Counted from the first letter of the stretch, positions 34,342 through 42,340 are shown. The stretch: DNA of 64,000 bases from an uncultured Bacilli bacterium (GCA_947598325.1 CANQFD010000007.1:1-64000); one strand, 5' to 3'. A program made the numbers and translations. Notes: generated by a model from the sequence alone, not told the origin.

Positions 34342-34555
34342 TTTCATCACCCACATTACATGTATAGAACTTATCGCCATCTTTTGTATGATAGGCTTTG
34401 ATTCCATATCCTTTTTCTGCACATTGCATTGATACTTTTTCAATGTGTTTTTCCATATCGTTATTTAAAATTGTTATTAATCCTAGAATTACAATTACTA
34501 ATCCTATTATTGCTAGTGAGTATTTTACCCGTGGTTTTAATCTATATCTTTTCAT
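34334..34555 (-). CDS. small membrane protein, early operon
   Basis: 73 residues. A basic N-terminus and one membrane helix (YSLAIIGLVIVILGLITIL) precede a short outer domain with two cysteines (QCAEKGYGI, FYTCNVGDEN). Function unknown. It overlaps both neighbours. Confidence 0.55.
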   Translation of the reverse strand: MKRYRLKPRVKYSLAIIGLVIVILGLITILNNDMEKHIEKVSMQCAEKGYGIKAYHTKDGDKFYTCNVGDEND

Positions 34556-34655
34556 TCTTTTTACCTCTTTCTTTTATTACATATTTAACCTTTATATTTT
34601 CTTGTTTTTCATAAAGTTCAATGAGTTTTTTTAAGAGGCTTTTTTCATCTTTCAT
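34542..34655 (-). CDS. 37-residue phage peptide, first gene of the early operon
   Basis: A strong AAGGAGG lies 6 nt before ATG 34655. The product (MKDEKSLLKKLIELYEKQEN) is helical and charged. It overlaps the next gene. The upstream 34666-34699 element is shared with the integrase leader. Confidence 0.55.
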   Translation of the reverse strand: MKDEKSLLKKLIELYEKQENIKVKYVIKERGKKNEKI

Positions 34656-34665
34656 AAAAATCCTC

Positions 34666-34699
34666 CTTATTTTGTTTTAATTTAGTTTAGCGACTAATT
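34666..34699 (-). promoter_or_regulatory. 20-bp regulatory element, early-operon copy
   Basis: Plus-strand 34680-34699 is the exact reverse complement of 36481-36500, and similarity extends imperfectly for about 13 more bases. On the minus strand it starts AATTAGTCGCTAAACTAAAT, with a TTAG-TCG-CTAA palindrome, directly upstream of the first early gene. It is probably a shared binding site for a phage regulator. Confidence 0.55.
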
Positions 34700-34931
34700 A
34701 TTGAGTTTTCTCAACTTTTTCTTTAAAAAAATATTCACTTATCTCATCATCATTAATTTCAAGCAATGCTGCCATTTTCTTTATTTCTGATGAATCAAAT
34801 TGAACTTGATTATTTATTCTCTTACTAAATACTTGTTCTGACATGTTTAATTTTTTTACAAAATTTGATTGAGAATTAAATTTTTCCTTTATTCTACCCT
34901 TTAATTTAGAATAATCAAATTCATACTTCAT
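34698..34931 (-). CDS. Cro-like/DUF739 helix-turn-helix regulator
   Basis: 77 residues (KLKGRIKEKFNSQSNFVKKLNM, SEQVFSKRINNQVQFDSSEIKKMAALL), a compact helix-turn-helix of the DUF739 type. It diverges from the CI-like repressor and shares its operators. Its own 3' end contains another operator (34701-34714). Expected role: lytic-side repressor. Confidence 0.85.
   Translation of the reverse strand: MKYEFDYSKLKGRIKEKFNSQSNFVKKLNMSEQVFSKRINNQVQFDSSEIKKMAALLEINDDEISEYFFKEKVEKTQ
34701..34714. promoter_or_regulatory. operator O1 at the 3' end of the cro-like gene
   Basis: TTGAGTTTTCTCAA, a perfect inverted repeat identical to O2 at 34958-34971. It adjoins the 20-bp shared element and could control the early operon start. 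Confidence 0.65.
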
Positions 34932-34957
34932 ATTCTTTTCACTTCCTTTCTTCGTGG

Positions 34958-35090
34958 TTGAGTTTTCTCAACCTCTATTATCAGTTTACACACTCTTTTT
35001 TATAAAGTCAACACTTTTTGTTGAGTTTTTTCAATTATTTACGCATATTATTGTTTTAATGTTGATTTTTCTCATTTTTATGTTTATAAT
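34958..35090. promoter_or_regulatory. divergent cro/cI control region with three operators
   Basis: Operators TTGAGTTTTCTCAA (34958-34971), TTGAGTTTTTTCAA (35021-35034) and TTGATTTTTCTCAT (35062-35075). The minus-strand cro promoter is TTGACT (35011-35006), 17 nt, TAAACT (34988-34983). The plus-strand repressor promoter is TTGATT (35062-35067), 17 nt, TATAAT (35085-35090). The third operator covers the repressor -35 and the first lies just downstream of the cro promoter. Confidence 0.8.
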
Positions 35091-35111
35091 AATAATGAAA
35101 GGAGATATAAT

Positions 35112-35786
35112 ATGGACAATAGTTTTTCTACTAGATTAAAAAAAGCAATGGCTCTACGAGGTATTAAGCAGTCAGAACTATCTAGTAAGGCTCATTTAGA
35201 TAAATCACTTATCAGTAATTATGTAAATGGAAATTATAATGCCAAGCAAGAAAACATTCATGCTATTGCCCTAGCACTTGATGTTGATGAGGGATGGTTA
35301 ATGGGATATGATACTTCATTAGAAAGAAAAGATGACATATCTTCTATTAATATAGATAATGCTAGATACATAAAAACATCTACTCAGATGGTTAAAATAC
35401 CTATTCTCGGGAAAATACCTGCTGGAATACCCATTGAGGCTATAGAGGATGTTTTAGGATACGAAGAAATCCCTATATCAATGTTAAATAATGATACTAA
35501 TTTTTTTGCACTTAGAGTTGAGGGCGACAGTATGTTCCCTGATTACAAAGAGGGAGATGTACTTATAGTAAAACAACAAAACGATTGTAATTCAGGTGAT
35601 GACTGTGTAGTAATGGTTAATAGCAACGATGCTACTTTTAAGCGAGTTATAAAACAAAATAATACTTTAATTTTAAAACCTTTAAATAATCAATATGAAC
35701 CTTATGTATTCACTAGAGAAGATGTTATTAATATTCCAGTTAAAGTTTTAGGTGTTGTTATCGAAATAAGGAGAAGAAAAAAATGA
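35112..35786 (+). CDS. CI/LexA-type phage repressor with S24 autoprotease domain
   Basis: 224 residues. Residues 4-63 form an HTH_3 (FSTRLKKAMALRGIKQSELS, SLISNYVNGNYNAKQE). The hinge carries the Ala104-Gly105 cleavage bond, and the peptidase domain has Ser140 (GDSM) and Lys177 (TFKRV). It maintains lysogeny by binding the TTGAG-N4-CTCAA operators. RecA-stimulated self-cleavage would link induction to the host SOS response. The downstream gene overlaps its end by 4 nt. Confidence 0.94.
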   Translation: MDNSFSTRLKKAMALRGIKQSELSSKAHLDKSLISNYVNGNYNAKQENIHAIALALDVDEGWLMGYDTSLERKDDISSINIDNARYIKTSTQMVKIPILGKIPAGIPIEAIEDVLGYEEIPISMLNNDTNFFALRVEGDSMFPDYKEGDVLIVKQQNDCNSGDDCVVMVNSNDATFKRVIKQNNTLILKPLNNQYEPYVFTREDVINIPVKVLGVVIEIRRRKK

Positions 35787-36436
35787 ATAAATATGCAATT
35801 GAATTGAAAATATTAAAATGGAAACCATGGATACATATAGCATTAGGATTATTTACTTATCTTATATGGTTTGTTATTCTACTAATTATTTATATAGATT
35901 ATAATAATTCAAACAAAGACTCAACAAAAACAATAAAAACCATAAATAATACAACTGTTAAACATCCAGTAAAAGCAGTTTATTTCAAAGTTGCTGGTAT
36001 AACATATGAAGATAGACAAGAAGAAATAAAAAAAATATTAAGAGATGCTTTTAAATTAGGATATTATGAAAAATATGATGGTATGACAAATGCTGAAATA
36101 AAAGACTTTGGTGATACTATCTATGAGGCAAACAATATATATTTTAATAACTTGAAATTAGTTCCTACTAAATATGAAGATAAAGATGCCATTGAGATTC
36201 ATGTGGATGATTTATCCGACAAAAATAAATTAATAATGGTAGGATATGTACCTAAAAAAAATATAAATGAAGTATCAGACTTCTTAAAATATAAAGAAGA
36301 ACATCCTGAATATGAATATAAAGAAAATGTTAATTTAACTGGTGGAAAAGGTAAAAGAGTTAATTTTGATGATGAGATGGAAACAGTTGAATTAAACTAT
36401 GGAATTGATATTGCATTAGAATTATATGAACAATAA
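35783..36436 (+). CDS. membrane-anchored HIRAN-domain protein
   Basis: 217 residues. One hydrophobic helix at about 19-40 (IALGLFTYLIWFVILLIIY) is followed by a HIRAN-like domain at about 63-165 (YFKVAGITYEDRQEEIKKIL, LKLVPTKYEDKDAIEIHVDD, IMVGYVPKKN). HIRAN domains bind DNA ends or modified DNA in helicases and phage proteins. Co-transcribed with the repressor, it is probably expressed in the lysogen, so a superinfection or lysogenic-conversion role is plausible but unproven. Confidence 0.65.
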   Translation: MNKYAIELKILKWKPWIHIALGLFTYLIWFVILLIIYIDYNNSNKDSTKTIKTINNTTVKHPVKAVYFKVAGITYEDRQEEIKKILRDAFKLGYYEKYDGMTNAEIKDFGDTIYEANNIYFNNLKLVPTKYEDKDAIEIHVDDLSDKNKLIMVGYVPKKNINEVSDFLKYKEEHPEYEYKENVNLTGGKGKRVNFDDEMETVELNYGIDIALELYEQ

Positions 36437-36463
36437 AAAAAGACTTACTGCTGGAACAGTAAG
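36437..36463 (-). terminator. minus-oriented terminator between HIRAN and integrase genes
   Basis: CTTACTG/CAGTAAG stem (36463-36444) followed on the minus strand by TCTTTTTT. It would stop transcripts entering antisense from the comEA-comEC side. Confidence 0.55.
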
Positions 36464-36480
36464 CCGAATGAAAAATCACA

Positions 36481-36514
36481 AATTAGTCGCTAAACTAAAT
36501 AAAAAAAATAAGGT
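36481..36514 (+). promoter_or_regulatory. 20-bp regulatory element, integrase copy
   Basis: Exact inverted copy of 34680-34699. It is followed by an inverted repeat GTTATAATG (36513-36521) / CATTATAAC (36541-36549) before the integrase ribosome site AGAGG. Confidence 0.55.
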
Positions 36515-36584
36515 TATAATGTTTATGGATTTTTCTATATCATTATAACAAATTTTCAATAAAAAGAAAAGAGGTTATAATAAA

Positions 36585-37991
36585 ATGAATAAAATAATTA
36601 GAGTTGGAATATATATAAGAGTATCTACTGAGGAACAAGCCAAACATGGTTATTCAATAGATAGTCAAAAAACTAGATTAATAACCTGGGCAAAAGAACA
36701 TAATTATCAAATAGTAGATGTCTATGCAGATGAGGGAAAGTCTGCTCGTACTAAGATTTTTAATCGTAAAGAATTGTTGCGATTACTTGATGATGTTAAA
36801 GATGATAAAATTGATAGAATTATCATTTGGCGACTTGATAGATGGTTTCGTAATGTCGCTGATTATTATCGTATTCAAGATATTCTTGATAAACACAATG
36901 TTGATTGGGAATGTTCTGATGAAGATTTTAATACATCTACTTCTAATGGTCGTTTATATCTTAACATTAAGTTATCTATCGCACAAAATGAATCAGACCA
37001 AACATCTGATAGGATTAAATTTAATTTTGAAAATATGGTACGAAATAAAAGACCTATTTCAGGTGCTTTGCCTGTAGGATATATGGTAGCAGGTGAAAAA
37101 CAAAATAAGAGAGTTGTGAAAGACCCTTCCCTATCTCAAATGGCTATTGATATGTTTGAAAAGTTTGAAGAAACATTATCTTTAAGAGCCACTACTCAAT
37201 ATCTTAACGAAACATATCCTCATAGACCTATTGGCTATGAGAGAGTTAAAAAGATGCTACAAAATAGTATGTATCATGGTGTCTATCGTGATGTCGAAGA
37301 TTATTGCGAACCATATATCACTAAAGAAAGACAAGATAATATCATTAAACTCATTAAGAAAAACCATAGACCTAATAAACCATCAGGACATGTATTTATT
37401 TTTAGTGGATTAATTAGGTGCTATGATTGTGGTCGTAGAATGGGTGGCTCTAGAGCATCTAGAAAACATACTAAACGAGGTGTAGTGACTGAAATTATAA
37501 GATATGGTACTTATAAATGTTGTAATCATTTTTTAGATTGTAGATGTTCTAATAATCATACTATTAACGAAGATAAACTTGAAAGATGGATGATTGATAA
37601 TTTTCTTGCTAAATTAAATGAACATGTTATTTCAATAGAAACTGCAGAAGAGAAAAAAACTAAAACTAATAACATTAATAAAATAACTAATCTTAAAGAT
37701 AAATTAGAGAGATTAAATGAGTTATATCTTGATGGTAGAATATCTAGAGAAAAATATGATAATGATTATTTAGATACAAAAAACAAAATTAAAGAACTAA
37801 ATATAGATGATGAACTTGATTCTAATCGTAATCTTTCTAAATATAAAGAAATAATTAAAGATGCCAATGTCGTAGATATTTATAATAAATTAGATAGAAA
37901 ACATAAGAGATTGTTTTGGTATGAATATATTGACCATATTGAACAAGATTTTGATAATATTAATGATAATTGGTTAGTTTTTTTTAAATAA
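36585..37991 (+). CDS. int: large serine recombinase, phage integrase
   Basis: 468 residues. The N-terminal resolvase domain has catalytic Ser14 in IRVST, followed by DEGKSARTKIFNR, IIIWRLDRWFRN and SIAQNESDQTSDRI. A recombinase domain (GALPVGYMV, RATTQYLNE) follows. A zinc ribbon (CYDCGRRM and CC...CRC) and a coiled coil complete the large serine integrase layout. It catalyses attP x attB strand exchange and, with a directionality factor, excision. No excisionase partner is obvious. It lies 4 bp from the attR phage arm. Confidence 0.96.
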   Translation: MNKIIRVGIYIRVSTEEQAKHGYSIDSQKTRLITWAKEHNYQIVDVYADEGKSARTKIFNRKELLRLLDDVKDDKIDRIIIWRLDRWFRNVADYYRIQDILDKHNVDWECSDEDFNTSTSNGRLYLNIKLSIAQNESDQTSDRIKFNFENMVRNKRPISGALPVGYMVAGEKQNKRVVKDPSLSQMAIDMFEKFEETLSLRATTQYLNETYPHRPIGYERVKKMLQNSMYHGVYRDVEDYCEPYITKERQDNIIKLIKKNHRPNKPSGHVFIFSGLIRCYDCGRRMGGSRASRKHTKRGVVTEIIRYGTYKCCNHFLDCRCSNNHTINEDKLERWMIDNFLAKLNEHVISIETAEEKKTKTNNINKITNLKDKLERLNELYLDGRISREKYDNDYLDTKNKIKELNIDDELDSNRNLSKYKEIIKDANVVDIYNKLDRKHKRLFWYEYIDHIEQDFDNINDNWLVFFK

Positions 37992-37995
37992 TTTT

Positions 37996-38022
37996 GAGTG
38001 CATAACACTAGGTGTCCTTGTG
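37996..38022. other. prophage right attachment site, phage arm plus 4-bp core
   Basis: Phage arm GAGTGCATAA (37996-38005), 13 nt, then core TGTG (38019-38022) joined to comEC. Ligated to the other end it forms a 48-bp attP with perfect 10-bp inverted arms around a 28-nt centre. Confidence 0.88.
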
Positions 38023-39538
38023 TTAATAATATATAATCTATTTTTTTTACTCCAATTGATTTTAAATATGGAATAGTAATAGTTTTAACTATACTATATG
38101 CATTTCTTCTTTTTTTCCAAGTTATATTATCATATGTCTTTTGCCCTCCTGTATCTATTAAGATATTTTTATTATTAAATCTAATTAAGGCGCTATCACC
38201 TTGTCCAACATCTATAAAAGTTACTGAAGGCATAATGGTTACTTTTTTATAATTGATAAATAATATTAAAAATAATAATAGAATAATTATATATATTTTT
38301 TTAAATTTAGTTATTAAAAAATATATATTTATGTAATAAATAATAATAAATATAAAAGGTACTTTTGCGCAGGTAAATGATAGAATTTTTATATTTGCTA
38401 GAAACAGTGTAATTGATTCAAATAAATCAATAATAATATTATTGATATAATTTAAATTTGGAAAAATTAGAATAAGTATATTTAATGGAAATATTATAAA
38501 TGAAACAAATGGTACATAAAATAAATTATAAATAATACTTAATAAATTAAATTGATAAAAATTATTTATAAGTATTGGAAGTGATATAAAAAAAGATATT
38601 AGTGATGTTATAAAAAGTTTATTTATATACCCTTTTATATTTTTTAAATATTTCATAAAAAATATTAAACTAAAACTTATTGAAAATGAAAATAAAAATC
38701 CAATATCATATATATAGTATGGATTATAAAATAATAAAATACTTATCAAAAATAAAATAATATTTGTATTTTTTATATTTAAATTAAATATCTTATTTAA
38801 TGCAAATAATATAAACTGAAAACTAGCTCTAATCATGGAAATAGCATAATTAGTTATAAATAAATAAAATAGTAAAAATAAGCTTATAATTAGGTACTTT
38901 AATTTGTTTTTAAATTTTGGTAATAGTTTTAATAATATTGATGATAATAGTGTAACATGCATCCCTGATATTGCAAGTAAATGACTAACTCCTAAAAATT
39001 GATATGATTCAAAAATATTATTTTCTATTGATTTTTTATTACCTAATATAAAAGTTTTTATATACTCATTATTATTTATTTTATTTATTCTATTATAAAT
39101 TTTATTTTTTAAATCATATATAATAGATTTATTAGTATTTATAATATTAATACTACTTGCATTAAATATATAATTTATCTTTTTTGTATATAAATATCTT
39201 CTATAATTAAATGTATTAAAATTACTATTTTCATTTGGAATAGATATTTTTCCTAATACTTTTATATAATCTCCATATGATAATTTAATTTTTTCTTTTT
39301 CTTCTTTACTCTTAAAATAATAATTAACTATTATATTTTCTTTTGCTTTAAGAATAATAGATAATTTATCTCCATCTATTTCATAATTTATTATATTTCC
39401 ATATATTTCTAATGTATTAATATCATAATAAGAATATCTTTTTATATAGTTAACAGTTATGAATGTATATATTATTGAAATAGAAAAAATAATATAATAA
39501 ATATAATTAGATTGCAATAAACTCTTTAATTTTTTCAT
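38023..39538 (-). pseudogene. comEC: comEC 5' fragment (OB and channel domains), cut by prophage
   Basis: 505 host codons. N-terminal membrane helices and an OB-like region (GDYIKVLGKISIPNENSNFN) are followed by the competence channel (HLLAISGMHVTLLSSILLKLL, many helices). The start of the metallo-beta-lactamase domain (FIDVGQGDSALIRF, IDYILLT) then runs into phage DNA. In the lysogen the frame continues with 48 phage-encoded residues to a stop at 37880. The product would retain the channel but lack the nuclease core. The ATG overlaps comEA by 32 nt. The missing half is at 8504-9086, and the junction restores exactly in frame. Confidence 0.94.
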
Positions 39539-40187
39539 ATAATGATTTACCTATACCTGATACATTCATTATATCTTCTATTTTTTCAAAAGGACCATTT
39601 TCTTCTCTATATTTTATTATAGAATTAGCCTTACTTTCCCCTATTCCTGATATTGTCATTAATTCTTCTTTAGTTGCCTGATTAATGTATACTATCTCAT
39701 TACCAGTATTATCACTGTCAATATTATTAATATTAGCATCATTAAAATTATCTGTCTTAATAGAATCATTTTCTAGTTCTTCTTTTATTTCATTTACAGT
39801 TAACATTTTATCTTTATACTTTTTTAACTCTTCTACTGTATATATTATAACGCACATTTCATCTGTTAATCGTTTACTTAAATTTATAATACTTGTATCT
39901 GCATTTTCTTTTAGACCTCCAGCCATATTTATTACATCTATTACTCTAGAATATTTTTTTACTTCATATACTCCTGGATTATTAACCGCACCTTTTATAT
40001 CTACATAAAATGTATTTTCTTCCCCGCTTACATTTTTATCTTGTTTCTTTATTATTTTGTCTTCTTTTTTAATACTTGTATCTACCTCTTTTTTATCAAA
40101 GTTTGAATAATAAGCCCCAAGTACTATTATAAAAATAATAATAACTGTTAATAATATATATTTATAAAATTTACTATAGTTATCCAA
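39507..40187 (-). CDS. comEA: ComEA, DNA-binding competence receptor
   Basis: 226 residues. One N-terminal membrane anchor (YILLTVIIIFIIVLGAYYS), an SLBB-type region at about 60-105 (FYVDIKGAVNNPGVYEVKKYSR) and a C-terminal helix-hairpin-helix pair at about 165-226 (INQATKEELMTISGIGESKA, IMNVSGIGKSLYEKI). It binds double-stranded DNA at the cell surface and delivers it to ComEC. The start codon is TTG, 5-6 nt after AGGAGGTG. That ribosome site lies inside a hairpin. Confidence 0.95.
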   Translation of the reverse strand: MDNYSKFYKYILLTVIIIFIIVLGAYYSNFDKKEVDTSIKKEDKIIKKQDKNVSGEENTFYVDIKGAVNNPGVYEVKKYSRVIDVINMAGGLKENADTSIINLSKRLTDEMCVIIYTVEELKKYKDKMLTVNEIKEELENDSIKTDNFNDANINNIDSDNTGNEIVYINQATKEELMTISGIGESKANSIIKYREENGPFEKIEDIMNVSGIGKSLYEKIKEFIAI

Positions 40188-40224
40188 AAAAACACCTCCT
40201 ATAGTTATATTAACTATAAGAGGT
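40186..40224 (-). terminator. terminator-like hairpin covering the comEA ribosome site
   Basis: Minus strand: ACCTC/GAGGT plus TATAGTT/AACTATA arms (40224-40194, one internal mismatch), followed by seven T. The 3' arm includes AGGAGGT, the comEA Shine-Dalgarno, and the T run abuts the TTG start. Confidence 0.7.
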
Positions 40225-40233
40225 TGTTTTCCT

Positions 40234-41376
40234 CTATTTTAATACTCTTTTTTTAGCAAAATTATAGTTTTCTATTGCTACTCTTTGTACTAGTGATAAT
40301 CCTACTACTAAACTTAATGCAAATGAACCTCCATAACTTAAAAATGGTAATGGTACACCTGTTAATGGCAATATTCCAAGTATTCCTGTTAAGTTTATAG
40401 TTACATGTAAAAATATATATCCTGCAACACCAAAACAAATAATTGCATTTCTTAAATTATAGGATTTTTGTCCAATAAATATTATTCTAAGTATAATTAT
40501 CATATAAATAATTATAACAATTATTCCTGTTAATAACCCCATTTCTTCAACAATTATTGGAAATATAAAATCAGTATGTGCTTCTGGCAAATATAAAAAT
40601 TTTTGTTTACTATTTCCTGGTTCAATACTAAATAATTTACCACTGTTAATTGCTATATATCCATTACAAACCTGATAGCCTGTATCTTCTTGATATCTAG
40701 TACAAGGATTAAGATAATTAAATCTATTTTGTTGCATTTTAGATAAAGGACTTTTTCCAGTTACTACTATCAAAAATAATACAAGAACAAGAAAAATTAA
40801 ACCAGAAATAGTAACTTTAACTTTTATACCTTTATTTACTGGTGATAGATAAAAAAGCATAACAGTTATTCCAAATAATATAAGTCCAGTTCCTCCATCT
40901 GGTTGAAGTAAAGTTAATAAAGTAAATATAGCACCTACTATTAAAGGTATTATACAAATAACTATATTATCTAGTTTTCTAATATTCATATTATAGTAAT
41001 ATGCTGTAAATAATATAATTGCAACTTTTGCAAATTCACTAGGTTGAATTCCAAATGATCCTATATAAAACCAGCTTTTTGAATTGTTCGTTGCAACACC
41101 AGAAATTAATAAAGATATGAGCATAAAAATGATTACAAGTACTACTAAATATATAATTGAATTATATTTTTTAAGTGGTATTCTCATGATAATAAAAAAT
41201 AAAATAAAGCTTCCAATTAATATTACTAATTGTTTTGTAAAGTAAGTTGTATTGGATCCAGAACTTAAAAATGATCTCATGCTAGATGCATCTAATATCA
41301 TAAATAATCCAAAAACGAACATAAATATTGATAATATTAATAAAGTTTTGTCCATTTTATTAAGTATTCTAATCAT
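40234..41376 (-). CDS. SEDS-family peptidoglycan polymerase, FtsW/RodA type
   Basis: 380 residues with about ten membrane helices. Conserved SEDS motifs are present: SWFYIGSFGIQPSEFAKVA, QPDGGTGLILFG, EAHTDFIFPIIVEEMG and GILPLTGVPLPFLSYGGS. It polymerises lipid II glycan strands with a class B PBP partner at the septum or side wall. FtsW fits better than RodA by motif and length, but this cannot be settled here. It lies upstream of comEA. Confidence 0.9.
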   Translation of the reverse strand: MIRILNKMDKTLLILSIFMFVFGLFMILDASSMRSFLSSGSNTTYFTKQLVILIGSFILFFIIMRIPLKKYNSIIYLVVLVIIFMLISLLISGVATNNSKSWFYIGSFGIQPSEFAKVAIILFTAYYYNMNIRKLDNIVICIIPLIVGAIFTLLTLLQPDGGTGLILFGITVMLFYLSPVNKGIKVKVTISGLIFLVLVLFLIVVTGKSPLSKMQQNRFNYLNPCTRYQEDTGYQVCNGYIAINSGKLFSIEPGNSKQKFLYLPEAHTDFIFPIIVEEMGLLTGIIVIIIYMIIILRIIFIGQKSYNLRNAIICFGVAGYIFLHVTINLTGILGILPLTGVPLPFLSYGGSFALSLVVGLSLVQRVAIENYNFAKKRVLK

Positions 41377-41502
41377 TTTAATTAACTCCTCTATTATTAT
41401 GATAACATAAATAAATAAATTTACCTATATTTAGGTAAATTAAATAACATTTTATTTACATCATTAATACAATATAATAGAAAAGATAAAGGAGGTTTTA
41501 GT

Positions 41503-41703
41503 ATGTATTATTACGGATATAGTGGCGGTTATGGATATAATAATCCATGTTGCGGTGGCCAAGGTGGTTATGCTTATCCAGTAAATAGTGGTTATGGATA
41601 TGGTTCTAATTCTGGATATGGTGCTGCTATAATATTAGTATTATTCATCTTACTTGTAATTGTTATAGGTGCAGGATTTTTCAATCGTGGAAATAACTTC
41701 TAG
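41503..41703 (+). CDS. YjcZ-like tiny membrane protein with Gly/Tyr-rich head
   Basis: 66 residues. Residues 1-40 are Gly/Tyr-rich (GYSGGYGYNNPCCGGQGGYA). Residues 41-60 form one membrane helix (AAIILVLFILLVIVIGAGFF), the hallmark of the tiny YjcZ/YjcZ-like family annotated as sporulation-linked in Bacillus. AAGGAGG precedes the ATG. It is monocistronic, with a terminator directly after it. A spore or envelope role is inferred from family only. Confidence 0.7.
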   Translation: MYYYGYSGGYGYNNPCCGGQGGYAYPVNSGYGYGSNSGYGAAIILVLFILLVIVIGAGFFNRGNNF

Positions 41704-41707
41704 TGAA

Positions 41708-41737
41708 AGTATCTCTTAAATAGAGGTACTTTTTTTA
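41708..41737 (+). terminator. terminator after the YjcZ-like gene
   Basis: 9-bp stem AGTATCTCT (41708-41716) / AGAGGTACT (41722-41730) with one wobble, followed by seven T. Confidence 0.8.
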
Positions 41738-41791
41738 CAATTTTTATAATTTATGGTAATATATATATTAGTTTATAGGGGTGATTTAAAG

Positions 41792-42340
41792 ATGATTAAA
41801 TCAAAACAAATATTAGACGAAAAAGATAAAAGACTTAGAAAAAAAAGTGTAGATGTTACTTTTCCACTAGATAAGAAATATATAGATTTTATTAATGATT
41901 CTATCGAAATGCTTACATTAAGTCAAATTGAGGAAGAAGCTAAAAAGTATAATTTAAGACCTGGTATGGGGTTATCTGCTATTCAAATTGGAATTGATAA
42001 GAGAATATTCGTAATAGTTCTTGAAGTTGATGAAGGAAAATTTGAAAATTATATATTTATAAATCCTAAAATAATAAGTCATTCTGAAGAAATGATATAT
42101 GTTGATGGTGGTGAAGGATGTCTTAGTATTAATAGAGAAACAAAAGGAATCGTTCCAAGATATGCAAGGTTAACTACTGAGTTTTATGATATAGATGGAA
42201 ATATAAAAACATTAAGACTTAGAGAAGAATTAGCAATAGCATTTCAACATGAATTTGATCATTTAAACGGAATATTATTTATTGATAAAATTGATAAAAA
42301 TGACCCTTATAAAAATGCTAATAATATGAGAGCAATATAA
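41792..42340 (+). CDS. def: peptide deformylase
   Basis: 182 residues from ATG 41792 (MIKSKQILDEKD), preceded by AGGGGTGA; upstream extension has no ribosome site. The three metal-site motifs are GMGLSAIQIG, EGCLSI and HEFDHLNG. It removes the formyl group from nascent proteins. The length and the EGCLS form suit the Gram-positive type. It converges on trxA through a shared hairpin. Confidence 0.95.
   Translation: MIKSKQILDEKDKRLRKKSVDVTFPLDKKYIDFINDSIEMLTLSQIEEEAKKYNLRPGMGLSAIQIGIDKRIFVIVLEVDEGKFENYIFINPKIISHSEEMIYVDGGEGCLSINRETKGIVPRYARLTTEFYDIDGNIKTLRLREELAIAFQHEFDHLNGILFIDKIDKNDPYKNANNMRAI

Larger units (their letters stand above)
9087..38022. mobile_element. intact-looking siphovirus prophage integrated in comEC
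   Basis: About 28.9 kb between two TGTG cores, holding modules for integration, lysogeny, replication, packaging, head, tail and lysis. Late and early genes are on the minus strand; repressor, HIRAN protein and serine integrase are on the plus strand at the right end. The integrase lies immediately inside attR, as expected of large serine recombinase phages such as Listeria A118. The HK97-type portal, S78 protease, capsid, P27-type TerS, tape measure and Dit/Tal indicate a long-tailed phage. No structural gene is obviously broken, although an HNH gene is truncated. No RecT/Erf, SSB or DnaC homologue was recognised. Confidence 0.95.
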
